In this document: positions 11,046-17,846 of the stretch, in pieces | Position numbering within the stretch: the stretch's first letter is position 1 | How the letters are laid out: the number at the start of each line of letters is the position of its first letter | From: Lonsdalea britannica | GTDB taxonomy: Bacteria; Pseudomonadota; Gammaproteobacteria; Enterobacterales; Enterobacteriaceae | Direction of reading: 5' to 3' | Assembly: GCF_946477055.1 (NCBI RefSeq) | Contig: NZ_CAMKXG010000020.1 | Coordinates: forward strand, 1-23,666 | DNA: 23,666 nt | Program-made: the position numbers and the translations under genes | Notes under the pieces: generated by a model | The model's input: the letters and a program-made list of their open reading frames with translations, nothing else | Told to the model about the DNA's origin: nothing | The model's database searches: none

Positions 11046-11636
11046 GCTCCCCTCCCGCTTAGCTATCCGGCAGGTGTTCGTACGTCACGAATCTCCGTTG
11101 TTCACACCTGTGAATAGTCATCCCAAATATCATGTATGCGATGTTTCCGAGCGGCCTGATCGTTGCGTATCAAGGCGCGGTCTGCGGATATTCTCTACTG
11201 CTGGCGGTCTTCTTCTTCTCCACGCGGAGTCAACGATGCGGGATTATTTTCATTGTAGAAGACCGTTTCATTTTTTTACTATAACGCCGTTAATGTCTCT
11301 TAGACATGCTAATGTGATGAAAAATTGGCAGGATCCCCCCGTTATCCCAGCCAGTCCTGTTAGCCTTATCGCGTGCGATCTTTAACTATACTTATGCGTT
11401 CACGTGATTTTTCGTCGGCGATGCCGCTTATCAGCGTACACTGACGTTAACTTCAGGATAGGGAGGCGTGGTGATGGGTTCCGTGACTACAGCTAACCGC
11501 CACTCTACGGCGTTGTGATCTGCTGAACATCTCCGCCTTGATGGCGAGTGTTATGATGCAGATCGCCAGTAAGTATCAGTTTGGCAGGAGAAATATCTGC
11601 CGACCCATTCATTAGTCTTTATGGAAGGAGCTTATT
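11046..11636. other. uspB/uspA divergent regulatory region
   Basis: These 591 bases lie between two stress genes. I see no protein of recognisable family. A possible micro-ORF of 14 codons (11474-11518) has a good Shine-Dalgarno. A TATGAT hexamer at 11552-11557 lies about 80 nt before the uspA start and could be a -10 box, but no -35 fits it well. An open frame at 10990-11385 overlaps uspB and looks like a shadow. Confidence 0.45.
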
Positions 11637-12074
11637 ATGGCTTATAAACACATTCTTATTGCCGTCGACCTGTCGCCGGAAAGCAAAATGCTGGTCGAGA
11701 AGGCTGTCTCAATGGCCAAGCCGTATAATGCCAAGGTTTCCCTGATTCATGTCGATGTTAACTATTCCGATCTCTACACCGGACTGATTGATGTCAACCT
11801 CGGCGACATGCAGCAGCGTATCTCTGAAGAAACGCAAAATGCCTTGAAAGACCTGTCGCAGAACGCGGGATATCCTATTGCGGAGACGCTAAGCGGGAGC
11901 GGCGATCTGGGCCAGGTACTGCTGGATGCCATCCACAAGTATGACGTCGATTTGGTGATGTGCGGACACCATCAGGACTTCTGGAGCAAGCTGATGTCCT
12001 CTGCTCGTCAGCTGATCAATACCATCCATGTCGATATGCTGATTGTTCCGCTGCAGGATGACGAAGAAGTTTAA
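11637..12074 (+). CDS. uspA: Universal stress protein A
   Basis: A 145-residue cytoplasmic Usp-fold protein (144 in E. coli) that accumulates on growth arrest and many stresses and is required for stasis survival and oxidative-stress defence. It begins [23 protein letters not shown] and ends with [20 protein letters not shown] and HVDMLIVPL. The ATP-binding motif G-2x-G-9x-G(S/T) of UspF-type proteins is missing in that C-terminal segment, as expected for UspA. ATG 11637 has GGAAGGAG 8 nt upstream, a strong ribosome site. In E. coli uspA is negatively affected by FadR and activated by ppGpp; I cannot place those sites here. It is divergent from uspB. Confidence 0.97.
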   Translation: MAYKHILIAVDLSPESKMLVEKAVSMAKPYNAKVSLIHVDVNYSDLYTGLIDVNLGDMQQRISEETQNALKDLSQNAGYPIAETLSGSGDLGQVLLDAIHKYDVDLVMCGHHQDFWSKLMSSARQLINTIHVDMLIVPLQDDEEV

Positions 12075-12082
12075 CGTGCTAT

Positions 12083-12114
12083 CACCCGCTGCTTCAGGAT
12101 TAGAGCGGCGGGTG
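12083..12114 (+). terminator. Possible uspA 3' hairpin
   Basis: CACCCGCTGC (12083-12092) can pair with GCGGCGGGTG (12105-12114), ten pairs with one G-U, around a 12-nt loop, starting 9 nt after the uspA stop. There is no T-run, so termination efficiency is doubtful. Confidence 0.45.
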
Positions 12115-12736
12115 TGCTGACCGGCTATGGTGACGTGCCCGCGAGAGGTTTCTGGCTAAAGCGGTGTTTTTCTCTCTGGTGACTTTCTTTTCTGCTATTC
12201 CTTTTTCTGCCGGCGTCTGCCCTAACGTTCTTGCGAGAGACGGCACCGCTTCATCATTCACTCCCTCATGACTTATCGACTGACAGATCACGGAGACGGG
12301 TTCTCTTAGGCACAGATTGGATGCTTTTCCCGGTTCTATTGCAGATAGCCGATGAAACTTGTGTCTTATTTAAGTGTGCTGAAAATACCGTTGAGCGATA
12401 TTCAGTGGCTCAAAGTAAATTCGTGAGAGAGATATCGATGACATTCCTGGTTTATCCACGGGGTTATCTTCAAAATAAAAGCGTGTTCATACGCGAACAC
12501 AGAAAATAAAAAAGTGAAGGAAGCGTCCCGTTATTTTAATTCGCGGTTGTGTCGATTGAGCGGGTTTATTTTCGTTCTCGTCGTGGCATAACATGATCAA
12601 TGTCACACTTTTAAACAGCAACCCATCGTGATTTCGCACCCGTCCCAGGAAACCCTGTCCTTGTTCTATATTCACTGGCATCGCTGCATAAAGGCGCGTT
12701 AGCATACGAATTATTATTCCGACACCGGTACGAATT
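12115..12736. other. Gene-poor region between uspA and yidA
   Basis: About 620 bases with no convincing gene. Open frames of 63-92 codons on both strands have no recognisable motif and use weak starts. One inverted repeat, GTGTTC (12483-12488) / GAACAC (12495-12500), is followed on the minus strand by GCTTTTATTTT and so resembles a weak minus-strand terminator with no obvious gene to end. Confidence 0.5.
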
Positions 12737-13552
12737 ATGACAATCAAACTTATTGCGATCGACATGGACGGCACGCTGCTTAATCCACAAAACGTCGTAT
12801 CTCCGGCGGTAAAAGAGGCGATTGCCGCCGCACGGGACAAAGGGGTTCATGTCGTTCTCGCGACCGGAAGGCCTTATATTGGCGTGAAGCGCTATCTGGA
12901 AGAGTTGGATTTATATCAGGACGATCACTTCTGCATCACCAACAACGGTGCGCTGGTTCAGAAAGCCGCTAGTGCGGAGTGCGTTGCTGAGACGACGCTG
13001 AGTTTTGATGACTATCTCTTTTTTGAAAAGCTGGCGCGGGATCTGAACGTTCATTTCCACGCGTTGGATTTTAACTCTGTCTATACCGCCAATAAGGATA
13101 TCAGCGCTTATACGGTGCATGAGTCTTTTCTCACTAAAATGCCTTTGCGGTATCGGTCCGTGGAAGAGATGGATCGTAGGTTGCGTTTCCCCAAACTGAT
13201 GATGATAGACGAACCGGCGCTGTTGGATGAGGTCATCAAAAAGATTCCGTCCGACGTTTTCGAACGCTATACCATTATGAAAAGCGCTGATTTCTATCTG
13301 GAAATTTTGGATAAGCGCGTGAACAAGGGCAAGGGCGTCAAGATGCTGGCGGAACACCTGAATCTTGAGCGCGATGAGGTGATGGCGCTGGGCGACCAGG
13401 AAAATGATTTGGCGATGTTGGACTACGCGGGACTTGGCGTGGCAATGGGTAATGCGATCGAGAAGGTGAAAGCAGCCAGCCAGTTCGTCACCAAAACCAA
13501 TCAGGAAGATGGTGTGGCTTATGCCATTGAGAAGTTTGTCTTAAAGGGATAA
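12737..13552 (+). CDS. yidA: HAD-family sugar phosphatase YidA
   Basis: A Cof-type haloacid dehalogenase phosphatase of 271 residues (270 in E. coli), cytoplasmic and Mg-dependent, which removes phosphate from sugar phosphates such as erythrose-4-phosphate and alpha-glucose-1-phosphate. Motif I is D9-M-D11-GT, motif II is T43 in ATGRP, motif III is K197 in NKGKG, and motif IV is D220 and D224 in GDQEND. The C2 cap lies between motifs II and III. The whole protein aligns with E. coli YidA as I recall it. ATG 12737 gives the family N-terminus (MTIKLIAIDMDGTL) but has little Shine-Dalgarno complementarity. It stands alone, converging on the small DUF1471 gene. Confidence 0.95.
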   Translation: MTIKLIAIDMDGTLLNPQNVVSPAVKEAIAAARDKGVHVVLATGRPYIGVKRYLEELDLYQDDHFCITNNGALVQKAASAECVAETTLSFDDYLFFEKLARDLNVHFHALDFNSVYTANKDISAYTVHESFLTKMPLRYRSVEEMDRRLRFPKLMMIDEPALLDEVIKKIPSDVFERYTIMKSADFYLEILDKRVNKGKGVKMLAEHLNLERDEVMALGDQENDLAMLDYAGLGVAMGNAIEKVKAASQFVTKTNQEDGVAYAIEKFVLKG

Positions 13553-13576
13553 TGACCAGACGAGTATCTCATTCAC

Positions 13577-13613
13577 TCCCCGGTATATCCGGCTGAGACG
13601 GATATACCGGGGA
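13577..13613. terminator. Perfect 15-bp inverted repeat between convergent genes
   Basis: An uninterrupted 15-bp stem (left arm 13577-13591, right arm 13599-13613, core CCCCGGTATATCCG) closes a 7-nt loop between the yidA stop and the DUF1471 gene's stop. Neither side has a T-run, so it is probably a bidirectional 3'-end or RNA-protecting hairpin. Confidence 0.7.
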
Positions 13614-13628
13614 AGACCCGCTTCAGGG

Positions 13629-13886
13629 CTATTTGTAGAAGTTTGCTGTGCCGTGCAGTACCTGATCACCAGTGGTTTTGGTGATGGTGTAAGACGTAGC
13701 GCCGACTTCATCGGCTTTGGCTGAGAATTTTTGCTGAAGGGTGCTTAAGTCTCTGCCGGTATCAGAGGCTTCGCCGATTTTTTCCATATTTTGAGCCTGT
13801 TCCACGCTGATATATTTGGCCGCATACGAGCCAAAAGAAAGGGTGGAAAGTACAGCGGCTGCAACGATAATTTTAACGTTTTTCAT
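13629..13886 (-). CDS. DUF1471 (YdgH/BhsA/McbA/YhcN-type) periplasmic protein
   Basis: A secreted 85-residue protein. Residues 1-22 form a signal peptide (KNVKIIVAAAVLSTLSFGSYA, cleavage after SYA). The mature part is a single DUF1471 domain: ISVEQAQNMEKIGEAS, a helical SALQQKF-like stretch, then ADEVGATSYTITKTTGDQVLHGTANFYK, the usual Ala-Asp-Glu-x-Gly-Ala and terminal G-T-A-x-x-Y-K signature. Family members such as BhsA, McbA and YhcN are induced by peroxide, acid or metal stress and influence biofilm, but biochemical functions are unknown, so I give no symbol. ATG 13886 has GAAGG about 10 nt upstream. It is convergent with yidA and divergent from yidR. Confidence 0.88.
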   Translation of the reverse strand: MKNVKIIVAAAVLSTLSFGSYAAKYISVEQAQNMEKIGEASDTGRDLSTLQQKFSAKADEVGATSYTITKTTGDQVLHGTANFYK

Positions 13887-14120
13887 GGTCTTATACCTTC
13901 TATATCGATAACGAAAAGAAATGGCGTGCCTTCCTTTACCAAAAACGCTCGCCTTGCTGGTACGACAGATAAACTGTAATCAGTTGCGACTATCTTCCTC
14001 CTGTTTTAACGAGAAAAAAGTCAGGCAGTGTAAATAACGAGTTGTTTTATCTATTTAATTTTTTATTTTCCGCATAGATTTTTATTATAGGTTAATAATC
14101 GATACACCTTGTGGATTTTT

Positions 14121-15431
14121 ATGATGAATGAAGAATTTCAATTAACGTCGGGCTCCATTTCCCATCAGCTGACCAACGTCAATATTTGGACATGCGACGG
14201 TCAATGGGTGCTGTATGACGTCAGACCAACGGGGTCTTCATTCACCGGTCAGCGGGTAGAGCGGGTGAACATTCATACCCGGCAGACAGAAGTCGTCTAT
14301 GAGGCCAGAGAAGGCGCGTGTGTCGGCGTGATCACCGGCAGTCCCGTGTTGCCTCAACGCTATGTCTTTATCCACGGTCCGGAACTTCCCGATGACGACT
14401 GGCACTACGATTTCCACCATCGCCGCGGCGTTATCGTTGCTGACGATAAACGTTGTCAGGCAGTCACGCTGGATGCGTTATCAATCACTTCTCCCTACAT
14501 TGCCGGCGCGCTGCGCGGCGGGACGCATGTCCACGTTTTCAGCCCAGATGGAACGCGTTTGAGCTTTACCTATAACGATCACGTACTGCATGAGCGGGAT
14601 CCCGCTCTCGATCTGCGCAACGTCGGTGTGGGCGTACCGTTGCGGCCTGTGATCGTGCCGAAATATCATCCGCGAGAATATGACGGCAGCCATTACTGTG
14701 TTCTTGTCAGCCGCACTACGCCTCACCCACGTCCGGGCAGTGACGAGATTAACCGCGCCTATGAGGAGGGCTGGATCGGGGAAAAAGGGTATCTCCGACC
14801 GGACGGCAGCCGCCAGCGATGGGCATTGGCATTTATCGGCGATACCGTCTCGGCGACGGGGCAACGAGTGCCGGAGGTGTTCATCGTCGACCTGCCGGAA
14901 GCGCTGGAAGCCTATGCGCAGCCTGGTTCTGAACCCCTTGCCGGGACCCCCGGCACGCTACCATCGCCTCCGACGGGCGTCCGTCAGCGGCGTCTGACAT
15001 TCAGCGCCGACAGACGTTACCCCGGCGTGGTGAATCAGCCGCGTCATTGGTTAAGAGCCTCGCCGGATGGCGGCCAAATTGCGTTTTTGATGCAGGACGA
15101 TGACGGTATTGTTCAACTGTGGACGGTATCGCCGAACGGCGGCGCACCTCGTCAGGTAACATATGGGGCTTACTCGATACAATCCGCCTTTACCTGGCAT
15201 CCCAACGGGGAATATCTGGCTTTTGTCTGTGATAACAGCATCATGGTGTGTGATGTTTCGACGGGGCATGTATTCCGCCAGACGCGGCGTAGTGCGGTGC
15301 CGCCGTCAGGGGATGCCGTCGTTTTTTCTCCCAGCGGTGAGGACATTGCGTATCTGCGGGAGATAGAGGGCGTGAATCAGATTTTCAGGGTTAGTGTTCA
15401 ACTTGACGATGTCGCTGATGGACGAGCATAG
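14121..15431 (+). CDS. yidR: YidR, DUF3748 TolB-like beta-propeller protein
   Basis: A 436-residue protein (from ATG 14121) resembling E. coli YidR (about 415 residues), of unknown function. It is built from WD/TolB-like propeller strands: ISHQLTNVNIWTCDGQWVLYDVRP, THVHVFSPDGTRLSFTYNDH, LRASPDGGQIAFLMQDDDGIVQLW and AFTWHPNGEYLAFVCD. It has no signal peptide, so a cytoplasmic place is likely unless exported otherwise. A TTG at 14109 would add four residues; the tandem ATGs at 14121 and 14124 are better candidates, though no Shine-Dalgarno is clear. The order yidR-yidQ-ibpA-ibpB is the same as in E. coli, which secures the identity. It converges on yidQ, with 47 nt between the stops. Confidence 0.9.
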   Translation: MMNEEFQLTSGSISHQLTNVNIWTCDGQWVLYDVRPTGSSFTGQRVERVNIHTRQTEVVYEAREGACVGVITGSPVLPQRYVFIHGPELPDDDWHYDFHHRRGVIVADDKRCQAVTLDALSITSPYIAGALRGGTHVHVFSPDGTRLSFTYNDHVLHERDPALDLRNVGVGVPLRPVIVPKYHPREYDGSHYCVLVSRTTPHPRPGSDEINRAYEEGWIGEKGYLRPDGSRQRWALAFIGDTVSATGQRVPEVFIVDLPEALEAYAQPGSEPLAGTPGTLPSPPTGVRQRRLTFSADRRYPGVVNQPRHWLRASPDGGQIAFLMQDDDGIVQLWTVSPNGGAPRQVTYGAYSIQSAFTWHPNGEYLAFVCDNSIMVCDVSTGHVFRQTRRSAVPPSGDAVVFSPSGEDIAYLREIEGVNQIFRVSVQLDDVADGRA

Positions 15432-15478
15432 CCGTGCAAAAAGGCTGTCGCCCGAGGCCTCTCAGCGACTGTGGCGAC

Positions 15479-15838
15479 TCAGTGTTGCGATTGACTGGCC
15501 ATAGCGGGCGTAGCGAGAGTCGAGCTGAAAGGCGCATGTGCATCGCTGTCGCTGACTCTGTCATGCAAGGATTTCTCGGGTTTGTCATCGGAATGATAAT
15601 AGTCGTAGGGCAGCAACAGCGTGTCTAGCGCGGCAGAGAAGGGAATATCAATCGCCACCAAGGGCATCATCGCCCAACTGGTGTGGTCGTCTTCCAGCAT
15701 GTTGATACCCGCTCGGGTACCCGAGTAATAGCCTTGGTCGCCTCCTGTTCGGGTCATCACGCTGGAGCATCCGCTTAATGCGATGATGATGCCAGCGGCC
15801 AGAACGAAAGCAGATAAGACACTTTTCAATATGGTCAT
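15479..15838 (-). CDS. yidQ: YidQ, DUF1375 lipoprotein
   Basis: A 119-residue predicted lipoprotein of unknown function. The signal sequence TILKSVLSAFVLAAGIIIAL leads into the lipobox L-S-G-C with the lipidated Cys24. The mature part contains GYYSGTRAGINMLE and the segment PLVAIDIPFSAALDTLLLPYDY, the hallmark of the DUF1375/YceK-YidQ family. ATG 15838 is chosen because it begins directly at the signal peptide; the longer frame up to 15952 adds residues without homology. A ribosome site GTGGAT lies just upstream, and a perfect DnaA-box sequence overlaps it. It is divergent from ibpA. The Ser/Ala/Gln-rich tail (TPAMASQSQH) is not conserved. Confidence 0.88.
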   Translation of the reverse strand: MTILKSVLSAFVLAAGIIIALSGCSSVMTRTGGDQGYYSGTRAGINMLEDDHTSWAMMPLVAIDIPFSAALDTLLLPYDYYHSDDKPEKSLHDRVSDSDAHAPFSSTLATPAMASQSQH

Positions 15839-16046
15839 AACGTTATCCACAGGGAAACCGCTCCGCAATTCTCTTGAGCCTGCATACCCACAAATCGTTG
15901 TCGCGTTTGTGCTGTTGTCGAAGTGTGCCGATGATAGTAATGATTTAGGCAAAATGTGCTTTGTTCAGTGTAAGCGATAACTGTGTCATGCGTGAGATCC
16001 ACTTTGGTTAATTTCCACGCTTCCCCGCAAAAAATTTTTCGACCCT

Positions 16047-16074
16047 CTTGAAAAAAAACGAGTGGCCGCCATAT
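16047..16074 (+). promoter_or_regulatory. Sigma-32 heat-shock promoter of ibpAB
   Basis: CTTGAA (16047-16052), 14-nt spacer, then CGCCATAT (16067-16074), one mismatch from the RpoH consensus CTTGAA / CCCCATnT. Transcription would start near 16081, giving a leader of about 105 nt before the ibpA ATG. Confidence 0.88.
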
Positions 16075-16100
16075 CGATTACAGAGCCGCAAAAAGAAGTA

Positions 16101-16185
16101 TGCCGACAGGGTATTTCTTTCCGGCAAGGGGCCTGTCCTGATGGAAGGCCGTCGTGAGCACCTCGCTGAAGCTTAGGAGGCTATA
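16101..16185 (+). promoter_or_regulatory. ROSE-type RNA thermometer in the ibpA leader
   Basis: Three consecutive hairpins precede ibpA. The first is TGCCG (16101-16105) / CGGCA (16122-16126). The second is GGCCT-g-TCC (16130-16138) / GGAAGGCC (16143-16150) around a TGAT loop with one bulged G. The third has CCTCGCT (16161-16167) pairing with the Shine-Dalgarno AGGAGG (16175-16180), leaving G16165 bulged. This U(U/C)GCU-with-bulged-G pairing to the SD is the ROSE signature that melts on heating and frees translation. Confidence 0.88.
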
Positions 16186-16605
16186 ATGCGTAACCCCGAT
16201 TTTTCTCCCCTGTATCGTTCCGCTATCGGCTTCGATCGTCTGTTAAACCTGCTGGAAGCTGGCCAAAGCCAGGGTAACGGCGGTTATCCCCCTTATAACG
16301 TCGAGCTTGTCGACGAAAATCAGTACCGAATCGCTATTGCCGTTGCCGGTTTCGCTGAAGACGAACTGGATATCACCGCGCATGACAACATGCTGATCGT
16401 TAAAGGCGCACACGGCGGAGAGGCTGCACCGGCGCCTCGCAATTACCTCTATCAGGGGATCGCCGAACGTAATTTTGAGCGCAAATTCCAGCTGGCTGAG
16501 CACATTCAAATTAAAGGCGCTCACCTGGAAAACGGGCTGTTGTACATCGATCTGGAACGAGTGATCCCTGAGACGTTGAAACCGCGTCGTATCGAAATTA
16601 AGTAA
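16186..16605 (+). CDS. ibpA: Small heat-shock protein IbpA
   Basis: A cytoplasmic ATP-independent holdase of 139 residues (137 in E. coli) that co-aggregates with unfolding proteins and with IbpB passes them to DnaK-ClpB. The alpha-crystallin domain spans roughly 35-125: [23 protein letters not shown], the loop around [17 protein letters not shown], and the conserved [11 protein letters not shown]. The C-terminal oligomerisation motif I-x-I is I-E-I in RRIEIK. The ATG is preceded by AGGAGG, sequestered in a ROSE hairpin, and transcription comes from a sigma-32 promoter. ibpB follows 140 nt later in the same direction. Confidence 0.97.
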   Translation: MRNPDFSPLYRSAIGFDRLLNLLEAGQSQGNGGYPPYNVELVDENQYRIAIAVAGFAEDELDITAHDNMLIVKGAHGGEAAPAPRNYLYQGIAERNFERKFQLAEHIQIKGAHLENGLLYIDLERVIPETLKPRRIEIK

Positions 16606-16621
16606 GAAACCCGACGAACCG

Positions 16622-16664
16622 ATGTCAGCACTGGCGAGAGATAACCCACGTCTCGCCCTGACAT
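16622..16664 (+). repeat. Long composite hairpin in the ibpA-ibpB intergenic region
   Basis: ATGTCAG (16622-16628) pairs with CTGACAT (16658-16664), and inside it GGCGAGA (16633-16639) pairs with TCTCGCC (16651-16657). This gives 14 pairs, interrupted only by a one-sided CACT bulge, around an 11-nt loop. With no T-run it is not a standard terminator. In E. coli the ibpAB mRNA is cut between the genes by RNase E, so a processing or stabilising role is plausible. Confidence 0.7.
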
Positions 16665-16719
16665 GCCGCGCCTGCCGACAGGGGGCGCGCCCGGAATGTG
16701 TGACACTCCGGATAAATTT

Positions 16720-16745
16720 CTCGCTTCAAAGAAGGAGTTATGACT
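16720..16745 (+). promoter_or_regulatory. ROSE-like hairpin covering the ibpB ribosome site
   Basis: CTC-G-CTT (16720-16726) pairs with AAGGAG (16732-16737) through three pairs on each side of a bulged G16723, closed by a 5-nt loop. This again gives the TCGCT motif opposite the Shine-Dalgarno. A similar structure before E. coli ibpB is reported to work in vitro. Confidence 0.75.
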
Positions 16746-17201
16746 ATGCGTAACTATGATTTATCCCCGCTGCTGCGTCAGTGGATTGGCTTCGATAAAT
16801 TGGCTAGCTCTATGGGCAGTCAGGAAACGGCTGAGTTTCCCCCTTATAACATCGAAAAACAGGACGATGATCGATACCGTATCACGTTGGCTCTGGCTGG
16901 CTTCCGGCAGCAGGATCTGGATATAGAAATCGAAGGGCCGCGTTTGACGATCAAAGGTTCGCCGGTCCCGGCGGACAAATCCGTGAAGTATGTCCATCAG
17001 GGGCTGGTGTTTAAACCCTTTACTCTGAGCTTCACGCTGGCCGAACACATTCGCGTGGCGGAGGCGAAGTTCGAACACGGGTTGTTGCATATCGACCTTG
17101 TCCGCGAAGTTCCTAAAGAGCTGCAGCCACAGCGTATCTCCATCGGCACGTCGCGCAACGAACCGCTGAACAAACCCTCAGAAGAGGTGATTGACGCTTA
17201 A
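16746..17201 (+). CDS. ibpB: Small heat-shock protein IbpB
   Basis: Partner holdase of IbpA, 151 residues from ATG 16746 (142 in E. coli). It starts [20 protein letters not shown] like the family. An in-frame ATG at 16740 lies only 2 nt after AAGGAG, whereas 16746 has the proper 8-nt spacing. The alpha-crystallin domain covers [20 protein letters not shown] to [14 protein letters not shown]. The I-x-I motif is I-S-I in QRISIGT. The tail after it ([16 protein letters not shown]) is some nine residues longer than in E. coli. It is co-transcribed with ibpA and ends in a strong terminator. A ROSE-like hairpin masks its ribosome site. Confidence 0.96.
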   Translation: MRNYDLSPLLRQWIGFDKLASSMGSQETAEFPPYNIEKQDDDRYRITLALAGFRQQDLDIEIEGPRLTIKGSPVPADKSVKYVHQGLVFKPFTLSFTLAEHIRVAEAKFEHGLLHIDLVREVPKELQPQRISIGTSRNEPLNKPSEEVIDA

Positions 17202-17225
17202 CCTCCGCGTCTGGAATCGTAGATG

Positions 17226-17261
17226 ACCGCCCATTGCTCGCCGCCGTGGGCGGTTTTTTTT
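17226..17261 (+). terminator. ibpAB intrinsic terminator
   Basis: ACCGCCCA (17226-17233) pairs with TGGGCGGT (17247-17254) around a 13-nt loop, followed by a run of eight Ts (17254-17261). It begins 24 nt after the ibpB stop. Confidence 0.93.
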
Positions 17262-17846
17262 GCGTGTAGGTTTGCAGGGGGGCGATTGAGAAAAATGGGG
17301 CGGTGATGGCAAGGCGTGAGGTTTTTTGCGCAAAGATGTCTGATTTTATCTGTGCCGTAATGCATATTTTCTCTAACGGACTCTCTACTATTGGGTATTA
17401 TTTCTGCGTATCAACGCAGAGATATTAAATTAACGTATAATCAATATTACAGGCTATGAAGTGTTTAATTGCTAGATAGATAAATATCACTTATTACGTT
17501 AATTTTATGTTCTATTGTTGTGAGAGTTTTGCTGGTCGTGAACTGACTGTTTTTATTTGTTAATACCCAAATTATTAAATCATAATTAAATTATTAAACA
17601 CATTTAGTAATTAAAGTAAGGGGTTCGGCTACGCCATTTATAATACTATCTGGACCGTTGAACATTCATCGAATTTATAGGGCAAGAGGATCGCTGAAAC
17701 GCTATTATTTTCTTGCCTTTTTTTACTGTCGTTGTACCCGTTGTATTTATTAATGGGGAAATAAAAGAGAATAACGACCCCCCACTCATGACAGGGTACA
17801 CCCGGTAAAAACGTCTAGATTTCGTTTTAATATGAGTGGTGTATGT
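17262..17846. other. AT-rich control region of the DASS transporter gene
   Basis: No gene is visible in these 585 bases. The middle is strongly AT-rich, with a direct repeat AAATTATTAAA at 17569-17579 and 17588-17598 (19 nt apart, about two helical turns). A GTAATTAAA follows at 17607-17615, immediately before the -35 position of the probable promoter at 17639. This is the layout expected of an activator-dependent promoter, and the nearby CitA/CitB-type regulator is the obvious candidate. Confidence 0.5.
17639..17644 (+). promoter_or_regulatory. Probable -10 box for the DASS transporter gene
   Basis: A perfect TATAAT with only GTAAGG at the -35 position (17-nt spacing), which suggests dependence on an activator bound to the AT-rich repeats directly upstream. 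Transcription from here would give a leader of about 195 nt. Confidence 0.5.

Noticed and set aside
12231..12509. 92-codon plus-strand frame between uspA and yidA, including an inner ATG at 12438
   Set aside because: TTG start, no family motif, and the end of the frame covers an inverted repeat; the inner 23-residue frame has only a weak ribosome site.
17262..17831. CRP site upstream of the DASS gene
   Set aside because: TGTGA half-sites occur (for example near 17519), but none has a matching TCACA at the required 6-nt spacing.
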